A stretch of DNA of 64,000 bases from Prochilodus magdalenae (lineage: Eukaryota > Chordata > Actinopteri > Characiformes > Prochilodontidae): the NCBI GenBank assembly GCA_024036415.1, contig JAMWET010000894.1:177501-241500 (forward strand), given 5' to 3'. The translations under genes and the position numbers were made by a program. The notes below the pieces were generated by a model. That model searched no databases. It was not told the DNA's origin and worked only from the letters and a program-made list of their open reading frames with translations. Each line of letters begins with the position of its first letter. Positions within the stretch are counted from its first letter, which is position 1. This document shows, one piece after another, positions 11,831 through 23,900 of this stretch.

Positions 11831-13458
11831 GAGGCTTTGCCATCAGTGAGACAAACAGAGAAGAGGGGGAAAGTCCGGCCAGTCAGTCCATCAGTCCATG
11901 AGCAAAGGAAGAAGAAATAGAGACCAGGCTGAGGAGAGAGATGATGGTGAAACAACCTGAACCTTGATCTGTCTAGCTGTCAGAACGGCCTCTCATATCA
12001 GGTATTATTTGTACCAACTCAGCAAATATTTGACGACTTGACGAATGTTGATTTCTCGCCTCATTTGTTTAATAAATAAGATTTCAGTGCACTTCTATTT
12101 ACTGGACTGCAGTGGATGCTGGATATTTCCATTCATTATCCTGGGCAAGACACCAACCGATGCATTTGTGGATGCAAGTGTAACAACCACTATCCATTCA
12201 TCGACTCAGTCAGACACAAGGGCTCGCCCTCCACTCTGTTTATTATGAAACAGGTTTGAAATGCATTAGGCTTTGCTCATAATGGACGGCTACAGACTTT
12301 GTGAGCATCCATTTCAGAGCTCTCACTTGTCTGCACTTTTCTTAGTATTACTTTAACATAAAGAATACGTTTCACAGTCTTTCAATCTGCACGTGATTGC
12401 ATAAAAATCCCTGATAGACAGATAAAAAAATAAATAAATAAACATCTTACAGCGCAAGTAAAAAATGTTCAGTGCTGCAGCTATTGGTTATATACACTGC
12501 AATGCACATTTTAAGGAAGAACACAATAAGGAGCACAGTACAGACATTCAAATTCATCTTTGCTCTTAATGGTCGGCTGCAGACTTCATAAGCTGAACAT
12601 ATAAACATAAACTGAAACAAGCAGTTTAACCAACCAGAGGGCAAGTGCTATACCTGTACTGTGTCTCAGCTAGCCGAAGCATGTTTCTCAACAATAACTC
12701 AGAAATAGACCAGAATACTGAGCTGCCCGAAACACTACACATTCGTATGACCCATTAGAACATCTTATTAAAGCTTTGGCCCAACACAGGCTGAACTATC
12801 ACGGGTGAATACTGAATTACAGCTGCTACATGCCATCCATCTCCAAGCTCTTACTCATATGATGGAGGTACGGCAGCAGCCGAGGGACAAAGCCTGCTGT
12901 GACATCATCACATGAAAAGAAAAGGCTCCCGAGCAGGAATAATTTTAATCTCTTTTATAAAATAAAGGCCGAATAAACAACACATAGAGGAGTGTGGGCC
13001 AGAATGAGTGGTTTGGGGAATTAGTGAGTACATGAGGTTTGTTGGCTGTTGGGGAAAGGAAACATCAGGGTTTGGGTGGGTCCAAAAATGAATGGGACTC
13101 TATGGGGAGAAAAAGGGATGCGGGAAAAAAAAGACAAAAAGACTAGTCTGGGCTGAACCAACACTGAATTCCTTCTTGGGGGTCTGCCCTGAGCTACTGT
13201 ATCCGGTATGGTGTTAAGCAGAAGTAGGGTAGATAGGCATCTATCTGGGATGCATCACAAATGGATCCCTGCTCCCTATGCCGTGCACTATGAGGTCTTA
13301 AGGTAACATCCAAACAGAGTCTAACAGAGGGCCAATGTAAATGTTCAGCTGAAGCTGCGCACCTCCCTATATAACATTCAGGGCACCATTTAGGCACAGA
13401 AGCCAAAGTGCACTATAAAGGAAACACAGGGACATTGGCGATTTAGCCCCAGACTCTC
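11831..13458. other. No supported gene upstream of the 5S gene
   Basis: Unique-looking DNA with short frames on both strands and no family signature. I searched by eye for the N-terminal Tudor-like exon of ERCC6L2 and did not find it. Confidence 0.4.
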
Positions 13459-13466
13459 TTTTAAAT
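13459..13466 (+). promoter_or_regulatory. TATA-like element of the 5S gene
   Basis: TTTAAATA lies 25-32 bp before the first base of the 5S gene, where fish 5S units commonly carry a TATA-like upstream element. Confidence 0.5.
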
Positions 13467-13490
13467 ACGGCTGTTGTCAAAGCAGCTCTC

Positions 13491-13609
13491 GCTTACGGCC
13501 ACACCACCCTGAGAACGCCCGATCTCGTCTGATCTCGGAAGCTAAGCAGGGTCGGGCCTGGTTAGTACTTGGATGGGAGACCGCCTGGGAATACCAGGTG
13601 CTGTAAGCT
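13491..13609 (+). rRNA. 5S ribosomal RNA gene
   Basis: Full-length vertebrate 5S sequence of 119 nt, beginning GCTTACGGCC and ending CTGTAAGCT. The type I internal promoter is intact: box A (AGCTAAGCAGGG), the intermediate element, and box C (TTGGATGGGAGACCGCC). Only two differences from the common vertebrate consensus are seen, in the first third (ccaCaccacc and gagAacgccc). The terminal stem still pairs. A T-run terminator and a TATA-like upstream box are present, so it may be transcribed. It is a lone copy here, not part of a tandem 5S cluster, so a dispersed copy or pseudogene is possible. Confidence 0.93.
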
Positions 13610-13612
13610 TTT
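13609..13612 (+). terminator. Pol III T-run terminator
   Basis: TTTT directly at the 3' end of the 5S sequence. Confidence 0.7.
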
Positions 13613-14631
13613 CACTATTTAATTACTAATAATTTTATATCTTTAACTTGTTTATTTAATCTTTATCCTCTCACGGGTGGCATACTCGGCTGGTAAAGAC
13701 ATATTATCGGAGTTATCGGATCATTCATGTGGATACTGGAGACAGTCTAATTGCATTTGATTATAATATTATATTATAAGTATTATGATTTTAAATTAGT
13801 CGCAAATCATAGACCATTTAATTATCTAGTTATTAGAGTTATTTGGGATTTTTCCCCATCGATCAGTTATCTTTAAACGTCATTATTCCCAAATGAACGC
13901 TTTGTCGAAAGTGCTGAGTTTCGTTGCACAGATAGATAAACAGAGGCTGGCGCTCTCTACGGCCGGTGAAGGGAATTATGGGAACTGGAGCTGTTTGGCT
14001 GGTGCTAACTCCTAGCTAGCTAAATCCAATGGGATTCTACTCCAGCCCAGGACCAAATGAACTTCTTTAAAGCTGTTATAGCTTAATAAATGAGGATATG
14101 TTCATAAGAAGATGTGGTTTCTCCTTCGAGCTGCATTGACCATAAAATTAGGACATAATGCCGGTACGTCCTAGCTAGCTTGTTAGCATGCTAACGTTAT
14201 CTAAATATGTGGACTGCCTTTAGTCCGCTAAGTGTCCATTTAGCTAGCTAACTTCAAAATAAAGGGTAAATAAATCTATTTATAGTTGCTAGACCTGTTA
14301 CGACTGTTAACTTTAAAACGGAGACAAACGCAGCATTGGTTTGGGGTGCCTAAGTCATAGCAAGTTAACTTGCATAAAGTGTACATCATTGGCTGCCAGG
14401 TCCTGTCGAAGAATGTAGCCACTAAACGTCCAGTAGGAACGTTATAAACTGGTGTGCCAGGAGTTTTACCTCAGTAGTGCTCATATTAACTTTTAGACAA
14501 GCTAAACTAATTTTCAATCCTTGTTTGAATGGACGTTAATGTGTTGCAGTGGCTCCTCTGGGACCAGCGAAACAGCTGCACCGTGTTTAGGGTCTTTAAA
14601 GAAATGCCCCTAAGAAGGTTGGACTGTCCAG
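13613..14631 (+). promoter_or_regulatory. Probable 5' flank of ERCC6L2
   Basis: About 1 kb between the 5S gene and the first exon recognised. It includes a GC-richer patch (about 13,940-14,000) and several CTAGCTAGC runs. I infer that a promoter or untranslated first exon lies here because the first recognised exon follows, but no TATA box, initiator or coding exon could be assigned. Confidence 0.3.
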
Positions 14632-14925
14632 TGCTTGTACACTTGTGTACAATTGGAGGACGATGATGCTGGATCGATCCCAACACCCAGGAGGATGATG
14701 GATGCCCCATTTAAAGACGAGAAGCCGCTCTTTCATACTAATCAGAAGCCTCCTGGTCCCTCTAAACCATTTGTGTTGTCCGAACATGGACACCAGGTGC
14801 CTTACACAATTAACAGATATCTAAGGGATTACCAGCGGGAGGGGGTTAAATTCATTTATGAGAGTTATGTGAAGTCCAGAGGTTGCATCCTGGGTGATGA
14901 CATGGGCCTGGGAAAGACCATTCAG
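14632..14925 (+). CDS. ercc6l2: ERCC6L2 exon a (motif I)
   Basis: Encodes [20 protein letters not shown] and the Walker [12 protein letters not shown], donor CAG|gtacac. The 5' edge is a guess: 'gtccag' before 14,632 is a weak acceptor. Clear family similarity starts near [16 protein letters not shown], which could alternatively begin translation at Met 14,695. Confidence 0.85.
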
Positions 14926-17900
14926 GTACACTTACACCTTTTCTTCTTTCCATCTACAGATCTAATCAAGAACGGCGTGAGAGCCCTGTTGTATGATTTC
15001 ACTGTTTAAACTCCTCATGTTTGACAGGTAATCAGCTTCCTGGCTGCCGTACTGCAGAAAACAGGGACATGGGCCGATGTGGAGAACAACAGACCAGAGT
15101 TTTTGCAGACACAGGTGTCCTCAAAGCCATTTAAAGTTAAGAAGGTAACTGCATTTTCTGGCAACTTGCAGTAATGTCTTTGTTTAAAGCAATAACTTTT
15201 GTGATAATCTTCCTGATGAAACTCGTTTAAAATAGGTTTTCCTCATTGTGGCGCCGCTGTCTGTGCTGTACAACTGGAAAGATGAGCTGGACACTTGGGG
15301 CCACTTCAGAACGGTCATAGTACATGGTGTCAGGAAGGAGGAGGAACTGGTTCGTGTGAACCGAGGCAGATGTGAAATCGCTCTGACCACGTTTGAGACT
15401 CTCAGACTCTGCCTGGACCAGTTCAACAGGTACATGGCTAAAGAGCTCTCTATGGGGCACATGTCTTACTCGGTCATCTGTTATAAAATGGTCAGATGAG
15501 TTGTACACTGTAGTGCCAAAGGTATTCACTCACCCATCCAAGTCTTTGAATTCAAGTGTTCCAATTACTTACATGGCCACAGGCATGGAGAGAGAATGGG
15601 TCGCTCTCAGGAGCTCGGTGAATTCCAGCTTGGTACTGTGATAGGATGCCACCTGTGCAACAAGTCCAGTCATGAAATTTCCTCACTACTACATATTCCA
15701 CAGCCAACTGTTAGTGGTATTATAACAAAGTAGAAGCGACAGAGCGAGGTCAGCGGATACTCAGGAGCTTAGTGCGCAGAGGTCGCCAACTCTCTGCAGA
15801 GTCAATCATTACAGACCTCCAAACTTCACATGACCTTCAGATTATTTTAAGAAGAGTCTAGAGAGCTTCATATAATGGGTTTCCATGGCCAGCTGCATCC
15901 AAGCCGAGTGATCACCAGATGTTCGAATATTTTTGGTGGGATAGTGTACCTTATTAATATATGTCACTCTAAAGGTGCATTCCAGCCTAAAACCTGGGTT
16001 TACTGTGTTGTTACTTTGGTTATGCAGTATTCCTGCTGCGCAGCATTCTATCCCTTGGTCTTTTCCTGTTTTTTGCTGGTGGACAAGGCACATCTGTCGT
16101 TCATTCTGTCCACTGTAATGATGGTTTGCAGGCAATACAGTTATGTGGCTGTTGAAACATAGAAACAGCTTTAGCTTTCTGGCTTAATTCTTCATTTACC
16201 AGCTAGCAGGGGGAAAAAATCTAACAGCTCGCCCTCTAAAAGCCCCTGCAAACAAACGTGTTCCACTTTCAAGATATGTCCTCACTAGTGATCTCACTCT
16301 TGGGACTAGAACTGTATGAGTAGATATTACAATAGATGTACAGGGGTTGGACAATGAAACTGAAACACCTGGTTTTAGACCACAATCATTTATTAGTATG
16401 GTGTAGGGCCTCCTTTTGAGGCCAATACAGCGTCAGTTGGTCTTGGGAATGACATATACTGCGTCCTGCACAGTGGTCAGAGGGATTTTAAGCCATTCTT
16501 CTTGCAGGATAGTGGCCAGGTCACTACGTGATGCTGGTGGAGGTTCGTCCTTCTTGGTGGTATGCTGACATTACCTGCTAATTGAACCTTCACACTCTGC
16601 TCTTACTGGTGCAATTAATGAAGATTGGCCACCAGGCTGGTCCAGTTTAGCCATGAGACCTACCACACTAAAATGACAGGTGTTTCAGTTTCATTGTCCA
16701 ACCCCTGTAGTTCTGGGTCCTTTTTTCATTTTGGCTCTTGGTGTCTATTTAAGCTACAGAGGCCCATATATCAGCCATACTTTAATTCTTCACCCTCATA
16801 AGAGTTTAACTTTTTTAGGCACATTTTTTTCATAGTAATCAACAAATAACACTCTAGTTACTGAAACTTAAAAGGTATTATAAATAACCAAATATTAACA
16901 CACAGATTAAGGAATTAGTTGATAGTTCACAGAATCAGAATTGTTTTTTTGCCAAATATGTCACATATCCAAGAAATTGTCTCGGTGAGAGTAATGTAAG
17001 AGGAGGAATACAGTTTTACTCATAAGGGAAAGTACAGTAAGCTACAGTAGATGGATGGATGGATACTTTATTGATCCCAAAGGATAGCAGCCAGTAGCTA
17101 TACAGCACAGTAAAACAGAACTAAAAAGGGTTATACAGTATGAACCAATATGGGTCTGTACAAGCTTAGCTGGTATTAATTATTATTTATTAGTTAATTT
17201 ATTATTAACTAATAAACTATAAACTATAAATAGTATAGTAGTATATCACTATAGATAAATATATTTCACTTATTACAGTGAGGCGAGAAAATAAGTACAA
17301 CAAAGTCTATCTACAAAACAAACTGTAGACCCATAGAACAGATGTTAAAAAAAAACAAAAACAGATAAAATGCAGTGCACTAATCATAAATGTACAAGGG
17401 GTGCAGATATTGGCAGATAATAACAATGTGCATATACGGGTATTTAAGTAAAGTGTCTAGAGTATGTAGAGAACTGTTATTATTTAGAGAATAACAATAA
17501 AGAGCTAGGAAAGGAGCTAAACAGACACGAATATTAATACTTGTGTGTATATGGATATATTTATACGTAATGAGTGGACATAAAGACTTTTATTTACAGA
17601 ATCTGCGCAGCTGTCCAAATAAGATTTACTGCAAAACAGTGAGATTCAGGTCAAGAAGAAGTTTAAAGTGCGAGGTGTGGGAAAGAAGCTGTTAGCAATC
17701 TGGTGGTGCTGGTTTTGTTGGTGTCTCCTGCCAGAGGGAAGTTTCTGGAAGAGGTGGTGTCCAGGATTGGGGGCAGCTGTAACTTTACCAGCGCACTTCC
17801 TTACCCTACTGTTGTAGATGTCCTGAAGCATTGGCAGGTTACATCTGATGCTTATTGTGCTGATAATGCGCTGGACCTATAATGCTTTACCTACAATATG

Positions 17901-20900
17901 ATTGTTTGAAATGGCATGCTGGGTAATGTGTACATACTGTACCAGTGCTGTGTACTGTACTGTGTACTACTCTTCATAATAGCTTGCGGTATAGTCTTCA
18001 GCTTCTGACAATTCCTGTCGTGTTGTGTACCATACTAAAGGGTGTTAATCGTCCATGTAGTGTAATCATACAGCCGTCTTTGACACGGTCTGGAGGAATG
18101 CATGTAGTAGGCTGCTTTAAACACTGTCACTGATTCACGTGTTCCTCCACAGCATTGACTGGGCGGCCGTCATTGTGGATGAAGCTCACAAGCTGAAGAA
18201 CTACAAGTCCCAAATCACTCAGGCAATGAAAGAGCTGAAATGTAAAGTGCGTGTGGGACTGACTGGTACAATCCTCCAGAACAACCTGGAGGAACTCTGG
18301 TGTGTCATGGACTGGTGAGTCATGTGTGGGTGCTGCTATCTACAGGCATTTGTATTTTGCTCTCTGTCTTAAGACCTCATCATCTCACTTTATGGTTTTA
18401 GGGCCATCCCTGGATGTCTCGGTTCACTGGGGGGTTTTAAGAACAGGTTCTCCGGTCCCATTGAACAGGGCCAGAAACACAGCGTGACGAAGAGGGCCTT
18501 AGCAGAGGGCCGTAAGGCTGTTCAGACTCTAGCTAAAAGACTGTCACGCTGGTTCCTCAGGAGAACCAAGGCCCTGATCAGCGACCAGCTGCCCAAGAAA
18601 GATGACCGGGTGAGATTTCTGTGGATTTAACTTATTTCTGTTCTGTTTGGAAAGGAAACATGGCTTACAGCTACATACTGATCAAGCATTAGCTTTAGTG
18701 TTCTGCTCAGAAGGCCTGTATTCATTCAGGTACCTGTGTTTTGTTTGTTCTGCACTGGATCTCAGAAATCACAGAGTACAGTTCAACGTCAAAATAGCAG
18801 CACTCCTTTCAGTGGTCCTCATGATAGACCCTAATAATAATAATAATAATAGTTACACTTCTATAGCGCCTTTCACAAACCCAAGGACGCTTTACAAACA
18901 CAATAATAAACCAACAAACAAACAAACAAAAAATTATCATGAAGAATGAAAATGTTTAGAGAAAAAATAAGTTTTTAACTGAGTTTTGAAGAAAGAAAGA
19001 GAGGGTGAAGTCCGTATAGATTAAGTTAGGGAGTTCCAGAGTGTGGGGGCAGCAACACTAAATGACCTGCCACCCATAGAGGAAAGCCTGCACCTAGGAA
19101 CAGCCAGGAGACCAGAGTCAGAAGACTTACGTGATGGAACGTAAGGATGAAGGAGGGCAGACAGATAGGTGGGTGCTAGTCCGTGTGGGGCTTTAAAGGT
19201 CAGAAGAAAGATCTTATAGTGGATACGCTCTGTAACTGGTAGCCAGTGTAGCTCTGTAACTAGTAGCCAGTGTAGCTCTGTAACTGGTAGCCAGTGTAGC
19301 TCTGTAACTGGTAGCCAGTGTAGCTCTGTAACTGGTAGCCAGTGTATCTCTGTAACTGGTAGCCAGTGTATCTCTGTAACTGGTAGCCAGTGTAGCTCTG
19401 TAACTGGTAGCCAGTGTAGCTCTGTAACTGGTAGCCAGTGTAGCTCTGTAACTGGTAGCGGATACGCTCTGTAACTGGTAGCCAGTGTAGCTCTGTAACT
19501 GGTAGCGGATACGCTCTGTAACTGGTAGCCAGTGTAGCTCTGTAGCGGATACGCTCTGTAACTGGTAGCCAGTGTAGCTAAAGAAGGATGGGGGTGATGT
19601 GCGCGGACTTCTTGGTGGGGACTAAGACTCTGGCTGCGGAGTTTTGAATGTCCTGCAGAGGGCGAAGTGTTTTGGAGGGTAGACCATAGAACAGAGCATT
19701 GCAATAATCTAGCCTAGATGAAATAAATGCATGAGTCTCAGCATCTTTCGAAGTAAGCAGTGGGCGGAGCCTAGCAATATTGCGAAAATAAAAAATTCAG
19801 ACTTTGTCAGAGATGTAATGGGAAGCAAAACTGAGGCAAGGGTCAAACAGAACACCTAGATTCCGCACAGTAGTGGACGGGGTGACTGGTGCTAACGTTG
19901 ATTCGCACGTGTTCCAGAAGTACTTGCAAATAATAACTTTAATATACACTTTATATAGGAACATCTATTAAATATCCTGAAAATCTATTAAAACAAAGTC
20001 ATATGAGTGTCTCTGGTCTATTTACGTCCCCTACAGAGAGCACACATGTGCACGTTGTAATGCATAGTTACTGTTTATTTGCTTAATGTAGCATCCAGGG
20101 ACTAGTTCATGAATAAAATGTGACCTGTGCTTAAGATATTGCATATATTATTTTTTTTGTTTTTAATTTTCAATTTCAAACCCAAATGAAGAATAAAGAG
20201 CACACTAACATCTGGAGAAAAATCCCATATAAAAGTATAGAAGCGTGAATATGGTAAATGTATTTGGTCAGTGTCCTAATCCTTTTGCTCCTGGTCTTCC
20301 TTTAGGTTGTGTACTGCTCTCTGACCGACTTCCAGCAGACCGTGTACCGTGCTGTATTGGACACCGATGATGTGACACTGCTGCTGAGGAGCTCGGAGAA
20401 GTGCACCTGTGGCAGTGGACGCTCCAGGAGGAAGTGCTGTTACAAGAACAATTCAGATGGGGTTCCGGTCAGGCACCTCTACTTCAGCTATCTTGCCGTA
20501 TTGAGAAAGGTGGCCAATCATGTTGCCCTGCTGCAGACGAAAGACGGAGCAAGTAAAAAGCAGGTAGGTATTTGGAAGCTCTGGCACCTCAGACGTTGTT
20601 TTCATGTGAGTTACATGTTTAGATATAGATTTTGATGGTATGATGATATCACAGCTTCATGGCATACAGTATTGCATACCTAGTAAAAGTGTTACAGTTG
20701 GTGAAGCACTTTAACTATTTTGTATCTAAACAATATTCATAATGTACGGGGTCAGATCGGGGTCAGTGCGTCAGTTCATACGCTGAGCTGGGCGTGCAGT
20801 ACACAACTTTTTAAAATGGGCTTTTATAAACAGAGTGCTTCACAAACTTTGTGTCAGTCTGTTATTAAATTTCATGTCTTTTTGTCATGAGAGTATAACA

Positions 20901-23900
20901 CACAAGTTCTGACAGTGAATAAGAACTTCCGGATCTCAAACAAAGCCAAACTCGGACCAGAAAACAACCCGCATTTAACCTCAAGGCTAGACTAATGTAC
21001 AGAGGTTGGACATTGAAACTGAAACACCTGTCATTTTAGTGTGGGAGGTCTCATGGCTAAATTGGACCAGCCTGGTGGCCAGTCTTCATTAACTGCACAT
21101 TGCACCAGTAAGAGCAGAGTGTGAAGGTTCAGTTAGCAGGTAAGAGCACAGTTCTGCTCAAAATACTGCAATGCACACAGCATTATGGGTGACATACCAG
21201 AGTTCAAAAGAGGACAGATTGTTGGTGCACGTCTTGCTGGCGCATCTGTGACCAAGACAGCAAGTCTTTGTGATGTATCAAGAGCCACGGTATCCAGGGT
21301 AATGTCAGCATACCACCAAGAAGGACGAACCTCCACCAGCATCACGTAGTGACCTGGCCACTATCCTGCAAGAAGAATGGCTTAACATCCCTCTGACCAC
21401 TGTGCAGGACGCAGTATATGTCATTCCCAAGACCAACTGACGCTGTATTGGCCGCTAAAGGAGGCCCTACACCATACTAATAAATGATAATAAATAGATA
21501 GAACATACTAGAACTCCTAGTCTTTAATGTTCTCTGTGTCATATCAGTCAAACAAGCTTTAAAGGTCAGATATTTTAATCATATTGTTGACCCAAAATAA
21601 GAAACCAAAAATTAATCACTTGATAGAACATCTAGAACTTTTCCTTTAATAGGAAAAAATCGTGGGTAATGACTGTCAGTTTTGCCTTTTATTAATTAAT
21701 TAACTAATATGTGCTATCTTCTTTTTATTGTAGGAAAAAATCGTGGCAGCTATCTGTGAACAAGTCTTTAAGAAGTTTCCAGATTTTACAGAAAGATGCA
21801 AGCAGGCAGCGTTTGAAGCCATGTCTGACCCTGTCTACAGTGGGAAAATGAAGGTAAGAGATTTGGAGCAGGGATTCCGGTGCGTGGTGATTCTTTGGGT
21901 CTTTGAATGTTTTTTATGAGAGCTGGGAATGACCGTGTTCAAACCTAAAGCTGCATTCTCTAATGCCTGAAACCGGACACTGTGGTCTCATTACTGGAGG
22001 ACAAAATAAATATATTTATCAATTATTACTCTAAATCAGACATTTCTATTCCCATTAAAAAATGCAAACCCTTCTCGAATAGTATGTTTGCCCCAATTAC
22101 TCAGCTGATACTGAACGGTATTTTCAGTCCTTGCAACTGCATATAATTTGCTCAGTCAGAAATGATCTTAAGTCAAGTCAAATTTATTCATTTAGCGCTT
22201 TTTATAACAGATGTCACAAAGGAGCTTTACAGAGGCTGTGGTTCCAAGGCCCCAATTAGCAAGCCATAGGCAACAGAGGCGAGGAAAAACTCCCTCAGGG
22301 CAAGAGGAAGAAACCTTGAGAGGAACCAAGACTCAAAGAGGGAACCCATCCTCATCGGGTCGATCCCGGATAGCAACACACCCAGGAAAGGATCAGAGTT
22401 TACTGTTATAAGGAATGAAGGGAAAGAAATGAAGTAGCTGGATCGTCAGATTGAATAGCATGCTTGTCGGATGGCGCATGCGAGGCAGGGGAAGCCCCCC
22501 CTCACAGCACTAGACAGGGAGAAGCTTCATGGTAGGCAAATTGGTCAGTGGCACCCAGCCTTGGCAGGTGAAGTAACGGCATCACAGCACACAGGATGGG
22601 CAGTAGCTCTGCATTAGACTACAGGAGATTTGGGCCGCAGAGATTTGTAACCGAACATGCTTAAAGAGCATTGCCGCCCTGGTAAGCTGCTGGTGGCATC
22701 AATCAATCAATGTTTATTTGTATAGCGCTTTTTACAACCAACGTTGTCTCAAAGCAGCTTCACAGAAAATCAGTTTGTTATATAAAAGAAAGAAAAGGAA
22801 AAAAAACACAAAGTTAATGTACAGACATTTGGGGGGAAAACCGGGTCCAAGCCCCCCTTGAGCAAGCCAGAGGCAACAGTGGCGAGGAAAAACTCCCGTG
22901 AGTAAAGAAGAAACCTCGAGAGGAACCAGGCTCAAGGGTGGAACCCAACCTCCTCAGGTCGAACCCGGATGAGACGAGAAAGACAGAACTAACAGGAGAA
23001 GAATATCTATTAGATCCAGTCTGATTACATCCAGTCTGATTACATCCAGTCTGATTAGTCCAGTCTGATTACATCCAGTCTGATTAGTCCAGGAGGAAGT
23101 AGCTGCAAGATGGAGCCGACCCATAGATAGAGTTCATGATCAGAGCCAGATGCTGGTCAGTGTAAAGGTTATGGTCAAGCTGGACGATGAAACAGGACAG
23201 GAGACCCACGGTGGCGCTGATGCTCAGGTGCCTGGGGGTTCTGATGTGATCACTCTGGAGAAATTCTAGTGCTTAACTAAGAAGAGGAGAGAAAGAGAGA
23301 AAGAAGGAAAGAGAGAAAGAAAGAGAGAGAGACAGACAGAGAGTGATTAGGAGGATAACTGATTAGTGATTAGGAGGATAACCGCATGACTGTTGTAAAT
23401 CACTAACAGCACAATGGAAAACGTGGTAGTGCCCGTTCTCACTCCAGCGCTCAAGCGCAGTGGTGATGCTCGTTTCTGAGTAAGCGAATGTGATGTGGGC
23501 TACTGTTTGCTTCTACAGCGCAGCGTGAATCTGTCTCTTTGTGTGTTAGCTAACAGAGCTAAAGGCGTTTATTGGACACTATTTAAACACTGCTAAATTG
23601 TGCATCTGTGTGGCTCTCAGCACTCTGTACAGTAAGACACAGTTCTCATTCTCGATTTTGCCCCGGAGCCGAGGGAATTAATAATCCCTCCCTTGGCCAG
23701 ATCTGGCCTGGAGCGGTCTTGCCTCACTAGCTGTGGACACACTTCCATGGGAAATAACAAGGGCAGTATTTAGCCGATCTTAAAGTCCCTCTAAAGACCC
23801 TTCTCTCCCCCGGAGCATCTTGAGGGTGCTGTTATTGGCAGATTCTCCGTTTCTGGCACACTCAGCAGAGTAAAGAGTCTGCGCATTCTTCCGCATCAGA

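Noticed and set aside
13491..13609. 5S-derived SINE (SINE3 type)
   Set aside because: The sequence is a full-length 5S gene with a terminator, and no SINE body or tail follows it.
14529..14666. Short frame from ATG at 14,529 as the ERCC6L2 start
   Set aside because: It is in a different frame from the helicase exon and stops at about 14,666; a faint resemblance of neighbouring frames to the Tudor-end segment needs two frameshifts.
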